This document shows, in pieces, positions 1-8,469 of a stretch of DNA of 64,000 nt. Source of the stretch: Trema orientale (Eukaryota > Streptophyta > Magnoliopsida > Rosales > Cannabaceae). The translations under genes were made by a program, and so were the position numbers. The stretch is from contig JXTC01000110.1 of assembly GCA_002914845.1 (NCBI GenBank), positions 407,298-471,297 on the forward strand, given 5' to 3'. The notes under the pieces are model-generated. The model worked only from the letters and a program-made list of their open reading frames with translations. It made no database searches and was not told where the DNA came from. Numbering within the stretch: the stretch's first letter is position 1; the number at the start of each line of letters is the position of its first letter.

Positions 1-94
1 CTAAAGAGTTTCAGAGGAAGGCAACTTCACCCCATATCTGACTTCCTTAAAAAGCTAGTATTTTTTGTTTCAAAAAGATAAAAAGCTACTATTA

Positions 95-519
95 TTATTA
101 TTATTATTGGTTGCCAATTCAGTAGGTATTTTTTTTTTACCTACTTGTAGGTATTTTTTTTTAACCGTTAGATCGTTATCTAATGGTGATCCAACGGCTA
201 TTATGAAGTATACAAAAAGACGTGCATCATTAATATTTTTTCTCTCTCTTACTTTATAATATAAAAAAATGGGCGCGTCTACAGTAGGGGCGTCCCTACG
301 TAGGGCCTTGTCTATTCACCGTTGGATGGGAATCTGTATATAAATAGATTCCTCACAGATTCCCGTTATTCCCCACAGATTCCCATCCAACGATAATTAA
401 GGCATGACCCTACGTAGGGACGCCCCTACCGTAAAAAAATATGTATAATAAATTTTTACGATCCAAATTGATACCTGTGTATAGGTTAAAAAAAATATAT
501 ATCTACTGAATTGGTGCCC

Positions 520-545
<26 letters not shown>
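95..545. repeat. Imperfect inverted repeat around MITE copy 1
   Basis: A TTA microsatellite followed by a CCAATTCAGTAG motif and a T-run/ACC tract near 95-200 reappears in reverse complement near 450-545, with the first hairpin MITE between them. The arms are only moderately similar. They may be the ends of an older foldback element that received the MITE. No coding potential is seen. Confidence 0.5.
271..431 (-). mobile_element. Hairpin MITE copy 1 (Mutator-type)
   Basis: First of five copies of a 160-190 bp element whose two halves are near-complementary, so a transcript could fold into one long hairpin. The sequence TAAAAAAAT flanks it on both sides (262-270 and 432-440), a 9-bp target duplication as expected for Mutator-superfamily elements. 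This copy is 161 bp and lacks the last 9-11 bases present at that end in the other copies. It lies in the opposite orientation to copies 2, 3 and 5. Confidence 0.8.
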
Positions 546-552
<7 letters not shown>

Positions 553-629
553 CATCATCATCAGGGATAGTAGTATTTTTTTATAATATTTTGTTCAATT
601 TATATTTTGTGTTTTGGTTATTATTAATA

Positions 630-821
630 GGGGATGGCTACGGTAGGGGTGTCCCTACGTAGGGTCATGCCTTAATTACCGTTGGATGAGAATCTGTGGG
701 GAATAACGGGAATCTGTGGAGAATAACGGGAATCTGTGGAGAATCTATTTATATACAGATTCCCATCCAACGGTGAATAGACAGGGCCCTACATAGGAGT
801 GCCCCTACTGTAGACGCGCCC
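630..821 (+). mobile_element. Hairpin MITE copy 2
   Basis: 192 bp, flanked by the 9-bp direct repeat TTATTAATA (621-629 and 822-830). It starts GGGGATGGCTACGGTAGG and ends CTACTGTAGACGCGCCC. It is 20 bp longer than copies 3, 4 and 5 because an internal segment containing AATAACGGGAATCTGTGGAG is present twice. The matching place in the right arm of the surrounding inverted repeat (about 1398-1406) is an empty target site. Confidence 0.88.
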
Positions 822-864
822 TTATTAATATTGGTCTTTAAATTTAATAATTGTTATAAATTTA

Positions 865-1036
865 GGGGATGGCTACGGTAGGGGCGTCCCTACGTAGGGT
901 CATGCCTTAATTATCGTTAGATGGGAATCTGTGGGGAATAACGGGAATCTGTGGAGAATCTATTTATATACAGATTCCCATCCAACGGTGAATAGACAGG
1001 GCCCTACGTAGGGGCGCCCCTACTGTAGACGCGCCC
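865..1036 (+). mobile_element. Hairpin MITE copy 3
   Basis: 172 bp, flanked by ATAAATTTA (856-864 and 1037-1045). Terminal inverted repeats extend over most of each half: an outer GC-rich block with an internal CCCTACGTAGGG palindrome, then an inner block related to GATGGGAATCTGT. No open reading frame, so it is non-autonomous. Confidence 0.88.
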
Positions 1037-1190
1037 ATAAATTTATATATTAACACTAATTTAGAGTAGTTAATTTATCAAGATAATTTAATAAATTTAT
1101 TCTCGGATATGTTTTATACAGTTTATTTTTTTTTTTAACAGCATCTTATTAAATTAACGACTTTAAATTGGTGTCTAAGGTATAAATTTA

Positions 1191-1362
1191 GGGCGCGTCT
1201 ACAGTAGGGGCGCCCCTACGTAGGGCCCTGTCTATTCACCGTTGGATGGGAATCTGTATATAAATAGATTCTTCACAGATTCCCGTTATTCCCCACAGAT
1301 TCTCATCCAACGGTAATTAAGACATGACCCTACATGGGGACGCCCCTACTGTAGTCATCCCC
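1191..1362 (-). mobile_element. Hairpin MITE copy 4
   Basis: 172 bp in reverse orientation, flanked by ATAAATTTA (1182-1190 and 1363-1371). The target duplication is identical to that of copy 3 and the flanks are the mirror image. The simplest reading is that copies 3 and 4 are one insertion duplicated in inverted orientation together with their surroundings. Confidence 0.88.
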
Positions 1363-1490
1363 ATAAATTTATAACAGATTTCAAATTTAAAGATCAATGT
1401 TGATAATAATCAAAACACAATGTACAATTTGAACAAAATGTCAAAATATAAGGAAAAGTTGAGGGTTCTCACTATTCTTGATGAAGATGG

Positions 1491-2524
1491 CAAATATATA
1501 TCTGAGAGAGTTTTCACAAGATTTTTATTTTTACTTTATTTTGACAAATTGAAAATGACTTATAATAGCAAGTCAAATTTACTTACAACATTCCATTTTA
1601 ATTTTTCATTGAGGTAGCAATAAGTTGTTGGAATGACTTTTTAAAGAAAAAAAATTAGAATGGTTTTCTAAAAAGAAAATTTTTTGATAAAAAATATTAA
1701 TTTTTACTACTTTCATATACATAGCTAGTTTTAAAATTAAAAAAAAAATCAAACCAATCGCTTAATTACTTTCATATATATATACAATTATTTTTAAGAT
1801 TATAAAAGAAAAAAAAAATCAAACTTTCATATATACCACTTGTTAATGCCCCTTTTGCATCCATTAGGCATATGCCTCCGCGACAAAATAATAATAATAA
1901 TAATAATTTCAAAGACTAAGAAAGGCAACCTTTAGCCCATTAGATACCTTCAAAAGCAAGAGAAAATGAAAGAAAGGAAAGAGAATTTACGACTAGATAA
2001 AAAGAAAAATAAAAGAAATGAGAGAGAATTTATACGACTAGGTAAGTTATACGACTATTGTGGTAAAAAAATTATTTTTCATTAAACAATTAATCTAGAT
2101 AATAAAATGTATAGAAAAAAAATTTAAAAGGTAAATAGGTAATACGTGAAATAAAGGGGAAAAAAAAAGATAATTTATACGACTAGATAAGTTGTACAAT
2201 TATTGTGGTCAAAGAAAATCAATTTTCATTAAATGATTAACTCATAGAAAAAAAAAGTATATAGAAAAAAAAATTTAGGAAAGAGAGAAAAATATACTTG
2301 TATATAATTGGTAATAGCAATAATGAGACGTAAAGAATGAAATGAAATATGAATAAAAATACAAGAAATCAATTATAGAAATGGGAATAAAAACAAAACG
2401 AAAAAAAAAAACAAACAGAAAAAGGATTGAATAAAAAAATTATCCAACTCATCGGGTCATAAACAGGTTGCCCATCTTTTAAATCATAAACAACTTTCTA
2501 TAATTATATAAATTTTAATTAGGT
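1491..2524. other. AT-rich intergenic region
   Basis: No gene recognised. It consists of A- and T-runs, a short TAA microsatellite near 1890-1910, and a diverged direct repeat of about 80 bp (about 2020-2110 and 2165-2245) built around a TACGACTAGATAAGTT-like block followed by TATTGTGGT. Confidence 0.5.
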
Positions 2525-2770
2525 TAGATTTTTAGTAGAAATTGTTAGTTATTATGACTATCAGATTAAAATCCAATGGCCTAAATTGGAGTTACCATTT
2601 ATGAAGTAAAAATAAAAATATCCATTAAAACATCACTTATATGTATATGGATGAAGTTTCAATGGAGATTTTTATTTTTACTCCATGAATGGGTTCTCTA
2701 CTTTGGGCCATTAGATTTTAATCTAATGGCTAGAATAATATTAGTAGATTTATTAAAAATATTATTATAA
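2525..2770. mobile_element. Foldback MITE-like element
   Basis: The segment 2525-2640 is the imperfect reverse complement of 2645-2770. Shared blocks are TTAGTAGA near the ends, CAGATTAAAATCCAATGGCC against its mirror, and GAAGTAAAAATAAAAAT close to the centre. No coding sequence. The superfamily cannot be assigned because no clear target duplication was seen. Confidence 0.55.
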
Positions 2771-3199
2771 TTAATACATATATAAATATAGAAAATTATT
2801 TAAAATAAAAAAGATGGGTACCCTAATGAGTTGGCCAATTTTTTTAATTTTTTATAATAAGAAAGTGAAACTAGTTAAAAATATTTAATAATCCCAAATC
2901 ACTCTCAACTATCTTATTTGTTGAAAAAAAAAAATGTACAAATTTTAAGCTGATTTATGTATAATTTTTTTAAACAAATTTTCTTTTAATATATTTGCTT
3001 TATTCATTTTTTTTTCCATTTAAGAAAAGAACTTATTCATAATATGAAAATTATACTACTTTGGATTTTACCTTTCGTATAGTAAGAAAGAAATTTTATG
3101 AAATATTGAAGATACAATAGTACATATAGTTTTAAATTAAAGGTAATTAAAAAAATTAAACTTTAATTAAATTTTCAAGGAAAGAAATAAAAAAAATGA
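2771..3199. other. AT-rich intergenic region
   Basis: No gene, RNA or mobile element recognised. Low-complexity A/T tracts only. Confidence 0.5.
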
Positions 3200-3312
3200 A
3201 TTGAAAATTAATATATTGAATAAGATGACTTGTTATTATAGGTTTATTTCCAAATTAATCAAACTTACCCATCCATGAAGCAAAAACAAAAATACCCATT
3301 GAAAACTTATTC

Positions 3313-3343
<31 letters not shown>

Positions 3344-3620
3344 GATGCTCCTTTTTCAATAAATTTATACCTATTATTAAATGGTTGAATAGGAATATGT
3401 CCATTTTAGGCNATTGAAAATTAATATATTGAATGAGATGACTTGTTATTATAGGTTTATTTCTAAATTAATCAAATTTACCCATCCATAGAGCAAAAAC
3501 AAAAATACCCATTGAAAACTTATTCTATATATATATATATATATATTAAAAAGATGCTCCTTTTTCAATAAATTTATACCTATTATTAAATGGTTGAATA
3601 GGAATATGTCCATTTTAGGC
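3200..3620. repeat. Two near-identical 210-bp copies abutting an N
   Basis: The segment 3200-3411 is repeated at 3413-3620 with a handful of substitutions and a shorter TA microsatellite. The single ambiguous base of the window (N, 3412) lies exactly at the junction. This pattern is typical of two overlapping contig ends or two haplotypes joined across a gap, so the tandem duplication may not be real. Confidence 0.85.
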
Positions 3621-4412
3621 GCAAAAATCAATAACTATCCTCAATTCAGAAGTTATATCTAAAATAACCCAGTAGTACCCATTGAAAATAGATACCAAAA
3701 TTACCCCTCATTAAACTATTTTTTTTAACATTTATGAGCTCGTGAAATTATAGAAAATGAACTTTATGTATGTTAACGAGAAATATATATCATGGTCTAT
3801 AGAAAATAAAGGTGGAACTGAGGTTGGTTGTTTGAGCATTGTTAACCAAGCAACCAAAAAAATTGTCTATTCAATTTAGAATGTAGGTATAAATCGACCA
3901 AACCAACTGATGACACCTCTACTACAAAGAAGAACATATGATAAGCTAGAACTATTGGTAATTGAAACAAAATCTTACTAGGAAAGGAGAGTTGTATTAC
4001 ACAAATTTCATAACTGTAATTAGTCCATAATAAACTTAAGGCGCGAAATTTATAGATTATGTAGACTCAATTCATTAAAGACGTAAAATATGTAATTACT
4101 TTTTGTTGTGTACGATCTTTCACCTACTCATTCAAAGTATCTAGCTCGTTCGGATCTAACTGTTCGACTAGAATCAGCATCCTCGAGAGCATGAGCTACA
4201 CCTGAGCTTAGAAAGCAGAGGATCGTGACGGATATCCTAACAAATTTTCAAGACAATCGTGCTAGAATCAAGCACTAATTTTAAATTTCATAAATCTAGA
4301 TATTTTCCTGATTTTATGCCATTAGTACAATTTAAATTAGAATATTTGGTTACCATATCTGTACGTGACCTTCTCAGTCATCAAATAGAGAAATAGGTCA
4401 GAATTTGTGAAC
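3621..4412. other. Intergenic region
   Basis: No gene recognised in any frame. A somewhat GC-richer patch lies near 4140-4240 without a readable protein or a tRNA fold. Confidence 0.45.
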
Positions 4413-4587
4413 AATGCTATAAGGCATCAATGGTGCCCAACACTATAATGACATGTTTGTTTGTTACTGGATGATTTAATTAACAAACTGGGTCCCATCT
4501 GGGCCCACCTGAATTATAATTATGATTAGCCAATGACAGACTAACACATCATTGTGGTGCTGGGCACCACTGGTGCCCTATAGCATT
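4413..4587. mobile_element. Foldback MITE with about 60-bp TIRs
   Basis: The ends are inverted repeats: AATGCTATAAGGCA at the left and its near reverse complement TGCCCTATAGCATT at the right. The similarity extends about 60 bp inward through the GGTGCCCA blocks. Length is about 175 bp and it has no ORF. A clear target duplication was not found, so the superfamily is open. Confidence 0.65.
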
Positions 4588-5598
4588 ATTCTAGAAAAAA
4601 CGGATATGACTTCTTGTACTCAGAATATACAACGAATAATACAACTTATAGTAGACGTAGGCCATCATTTTTAAGTTGAACCATTCTAACCCTATTGTCG
4701 TTTTCATCACTTTATTGTTTTCTCGTTGTTACACCAGCATTTGGTGTCAACACTTTCATTACAAATGAAAAATTATGCTATTCTAGTTGTTTTATTGTTG
4801 GTTATTCACTTTGTTTACTGAATAAGTTAGGCAATGAAATGCAACTAAACATTTCCTAGTTCGACATGCTGGTGTTACATGTCAACACAATAAGGTGGGA
4901 CACACATAAAATAAGAAAAATTTATTGAAATATGGAGCCATCTAAGAATAAAACATAGGTTATCTCTACTACTACATAACTGGTCTTAATGTGATTGGAA
5001 ATATGAGAGATGTTTCTTTTTCCCAAATATTTATGCATTATTTCTATAACTAGAAAAAAATAAGTATTTGTGAATCTCTAATTAATGAAATTAGAAAGAG
5101 ATAAAACAACTTTTAATTTCTTCGCTTTCTCTTTCAAAACTTGTCTTTTATTACGCATTAGTAAACATTGTGGTAATATTTTATCCAAAAAAAAAAAAAA
5201 AAGTAAAAGAGATTATAAGTTAACGTACCTTTCAACCCCTTAACTATGCTGATTTACCGAACTCGTGTTCCTCCTAGTCATGACTCATGAAACAAAGATC
5301 CATACAATATAACAATTAACAACATAATGAGAAATTAGTCAAAAGCTTCAAAGTGTCAATTTTTTCTGTATTTCCGATGAGCTCTTTAACAGTTGAAAAA
5401 GAAAAAAAACCAATCCAATTATCCAACCATTCTTTACATTTCCAAAAAGGGTTTGAACTTTTAACCTTTATATATAATTTTAAAAAAAAACCCATAAAAC
5501 TATTTCCATTTATGTGATTTTAAACCCTTAAAAACCACAAAATCACATATATTCCCCAACTTCCCAACTTTCTCTCTCTTTTGCCCCCTCTCTCTCCC
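4588..5598. other. Intergenic region downstream of the DUF868 gene
   Basis: No gene recognised. It contains scattered poly-A/T tracts and will include the 3' UTR of the minus-strand gene that ends at 5599. ACACCAGCA near 4731 and TGCTGGTGT near 4868 form a weak inverted pair. Confidence 0.45.
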
Positions 5599-6561
5599 TC
5601 ACTCAATTTTCCAAGCATGAAGAAAAAGGCAAAACTCATTGGCATTGGAATTATTATTACTCATGGTGGAGTAATACAAGCTCCCTGTATCACTCCCATG
5701 GGCGCTTCCTCCTCCACCACCTTCTTCCTTCTCGCTCTCCGGCTCCGCAATCCCGGGCTTGAAGATGAACAACCCATGCCCATTCCCAGAGCTCCCGAAC
5801 AACCAATCATGAACATCCCAAAACACCTGAACCGTCTGATTCACCCCGCCCCCACCAACATCCCCACCAATCACCACCGTCTGATTCCCCCGGAACTTCC
5901 ACTGCAGATTCCTGACGTGGATCAGGACGATCCCGTCGATGCTGATCCACATCTCCGGGTCCCTCGCCCCGCCCGACCCGGTCGAGCTCTCCACCACGAT
6001 GTCGTGGGCCGCCCTCCTCCTCTCGTCGAACCTCGCCCTCGTCGAGAAGCTCCGCTTCGCGAACACGTTCTCCCTCTTGCAGAAGAGCACGGCGTCGACC
6101 AGCGCCGGCCGCGACTTGGTCCTCTTGTACGCCTTCTTCTTGATGTCGCCGATCAGGAGCGCCACCTCCTCGTCGCACACCAGGGCCACGTAGAAGTCGG
6201 CGAAGGGCTCCGGCCCGGCCGCGAACTTCGCCGACCGGAGGTCCCAGAAGACGTCGACGGCGGCGGAGGGGGGATCGATCTCGAACGACTTGAAGCCCTT
6301 CTTGCTCCAGAAGTGCCAGGGCTTGAGGTCGACCTTGCAGGTGTGGCAGCGGAAGTCGCTGCCGGGGCTCTGGATCGCCACCGTGAAGAAGTGGCTCATG
6401 AGGTTCTTGCACCACGTCACCGTCACCTTCCTCCAGTACCCGGAGATGTTCGCCATGTACGCGCACGTCACCGTGCTCTGCGCCGTCCTCGACGTGATCG
6501 GCTCGTCCGTGATCTTCTCCGCCAGCGGCGGCGGCTCCCGTATCGACCGGGTAAACGACAT
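5599..6561 (-). CDS. DUF868 family protein
   Basis: A single uninterrupted reading frame of 320 codons, the usual size and intronless structure for plant DUF868 (PF05910) proteins, whose biochemical role is unknown. Recognisable family blocks are an N-terminal stretch ending in SGYWRKVTVTWCKNLMSHFF (residues about 40-60), a CHTCKVDLKPWHFWSKKG block (about 72-89), a central FYVALVCDEEVALLIGD strand (about 123-139), and a C-terminal WKFRGNQTV...VFWDVHDWLF block. A Ser/Asn-rich tail ends in the hydrophobic LFLHAWKIE. The coding sequence is strikingly GC-rich compared with its flanks, especially at third positions. That creates long spurious ORFs on the other strand and in another minus frame. 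The start was chosen because it is the first ATG and the family begins with a short basic leader there. Confidence 0.9.
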   Translation of the reverse strand: MSFTRSIREPPPLAEKITDEPITSRTAQSTVTCAYMANISGYWRKVTVTWCKNLMSHFFTVAIQSPGSDFRCHTCKVDLKPWHFWSKKGFKSFEIDPPSAAVDVFWDLRSAKFAAGPEPFADFYVALVCDEEVALLIGDIKKKAYKRTKSRPALVDAVLFCKRENVFAKRSFSTRARFDERRRAAHDIVVESSTGSGGARDPEMWISIDGIVLIHVRNLQWKFRGNQTVVIGGDVGGGGVNQTVQVFWDVHDWLFGSSGNGHGLFIFKPGIAEPESEKEEGGGGGSAHGSDTGSLYYSTMSNNNSNANEFCLFLHAWKIE

Positions 6562-8469
6562 GTCGTTTCCTTTTCAAATATTGTCGTTCGTACGGACAAG
6601 ATTGGATGATTAATTGGGGGGAAGAAATGGAATCAAGAGGAAGAGGAAGAAAATTCTTTGACCTTGAAATTTGAAGATTAGAGACTGCAACAGAAATGGG
6701 GATTTTTTATTTATTTTTTTTTAAATTTTATTTTTTGTTGTGAGTAAAAAAAAAAGAAAAAAAATTGGAGTTTGGTATTTAGCGGGAGATTCTCTATATT
6801 GAGGGTGTAAATTAATAGGCATCCGAAACAGAAGGGACTAGGAAATTCTTTTTCATTAGTTGTATAGATATATTTTGTGTTTTATGCACAGCTGTTTAAT
6901 TTTGAACTCCTGGATATGAAACTGATTTTCTGTTTCTGTTTTGATTTTTTTGCAAAATTTTCCCATTTTCGGAAAATATCGGTGGAAGTAAGAAGTGCCA
7001 TATGTATTTTCATTTTTCTAGTTGTTATAGATTAATTTTAATCCAAATCAATCTCCCAAAAAAAAAAAAGAAACAATCCAAATCATTAAAAACCAATCTT
7101 CTTTATTTATTCATTTTATATCGAAGAGGATAATTTAGTGGTAAAACTTCCAGCATTTATAGAAAAGGGAAGAAAGGTATTAAGTTTAACTAGATAACAG
7201 TTTGTACACTCGTGGAAAGGATAAGACTATGTTGAATTAAAATCTTGACTTGGTACCATAATCGTTGAAAAATGTAAAAAGACACTCAACATTGGGGATA
7301 AAAAAAGTGAAGGACAAATGTGGAAATTGCGTGCAATCAACTTTTTCAAGCCATACCAACAGGTTTGCAAAATATTGAATAAACAAGAAGAGCGAGGAAA
7401 AAGATAAAAAAGAAACAAAAAGTTTGTTTTGTTGCTCTCCCGTGTAAACTTTTGGAAGAGGAGAATGATATTTATTTTTATTTTTAATTAATTTATGTCG
7501 TATTCGTCTTTTCTCTCTTTTATATACGAGAGTGTATTTGAACCGTGTTTGTCTAGTTCTTAAGTTGTTTGTCACTTTGTGTTCAAGTTTAGATGTCCAA
7601 TTTTATGATTAAATTAGACTTTATTGACTTTGATTATTATATTTCTTTTGTCTTGATAAGATGACTTGTCGTGATAAGATATACTCTTAGGATAAATATT
7701 GAACTTTTTGAGGTCAAAAATTACAAAAGTCCTTATGATGTATTGATTAATGAATCTATTGAACGATGACTTTTCTGGAAAAAAAAAAAAAAAAAAAAAA
7801 GAAAAAAAAGGTACTTGTACCAAGAAAAACTGATCTCACACCTCTAAATTTACTCCAATAGATATGTGTGGTGTATACTAGTACTTAGGAATCTTCTCAG
7901 TGTTCTCATGATTTGAATTTTAATCCAAATTATTAAAGCAAACCCCCCCTTTTTTTTTTTTTGGAAATCATTAAAAGCAACTATATTTTTGTTTTGTATA
8001 TCAAAATGGAAGAGGATAATTTTGTGGTAAAATTACGAGCATTTGTGCAGAAAAGGGAAGACATAAATTATCAAGTTTAAGTTGATAACTGTTTTGTGTA
8101 CATAAGAGGTCAAATTGAAACGAAACTTTGGTGTGAGAAATCCAGACTTTGACTTGGAACCATATCCATTAAAAAATCTAAAGAACACACCTAAAGAGAC
8201 TAAACCAAAAAGAGAGGTAAAACATAATTAAAAAGAGAACTAAATTCTAACAAACGGCTAAAACTGCGAGCCAAAGTTGTCAAATTCAATAGTTGCGTCT
8301 CCCCTTGTCAGGGATAGGGACCCAGTATTGATAGATTCCAAATGTAAATCCCAAGTTGTAATTTGGAGTGCTCTTCTGAACCCAATATTGGCAGCCTTTT
8401 TCTTGTCAAACAAACAAACAACCAAAGAACAATATGGTCTTCTTTAAGCAACATGAAGCTCGTTCTTGA
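6562..8469. other. Intergenic region between DUF868 and membrane protein genes
   Basis: The first few hundred bases should hold the promoter and 5' UTR of the minus-strand DUF868 gene. The last part should hold the 3' UTR of the minus-strand gene that ends at 8470. A diverged direct duplication lies inside it. No further gene recognised. Confidence 0.5.
7040..8195. repeat. Pair of diverged direct repeats
   Basis: About 260 bp at 7040-7300 is repeated at about 7915-8195. Both copies carry a GAAGAGGATAATTT-type block, GGTAAAA, an AGCATTT motif, AAAAGGGAAGA, a GATAAC(T)GTTT motif and a CTTGACTTGGxACCATA block in the same order. Identity looks like roughly 75-80% by eye. It is probably an old local duplication; no coding sequence is shared. 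Confidence 0.65.

Larger units (their letters stand above)
545..1490. repeat. Large inverted repeat containing MITE copies 2-4
   Basis: The left arm (about 545-1085, with MITE copies 2 and 3 removed) matches the reverse complement of the right arm (about 1140-1490, with copy 4 removed). Shared landmarks are ATTTTGTTCAA, TTGTGTTTTG, TCTTTAAATTT and TTATAAATTTA. The centre, near 1086-1139, is a short unpaired AT-rich loop. MITE copies 3 and 4 occupy the same position in the two arms, so they were probably present before the arm was duplicated; copy 2 is in the left arm only. A related unoccupied arm lies near 39890-40045. Confidence 0.7.

Noticed and set aside
1890..1910. Possible CRISPR or other regularly spaced array in the repeats of 1-3600
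   Set aside because: The repeats are TAA microsatellites and transposon copies in a plant nuclear sequence; there are no uniform repeats with unique spacers.
5581..6609. 342-codon plus-strand ORF and 256-codon second minus-strand ORF over the DUF868 gene
   Set aside because: Both are Arg/Pro- or Gly/Glu-rich by-products of the high third-position GC of the real gene; only the 320-codon minus frame has family motifs.
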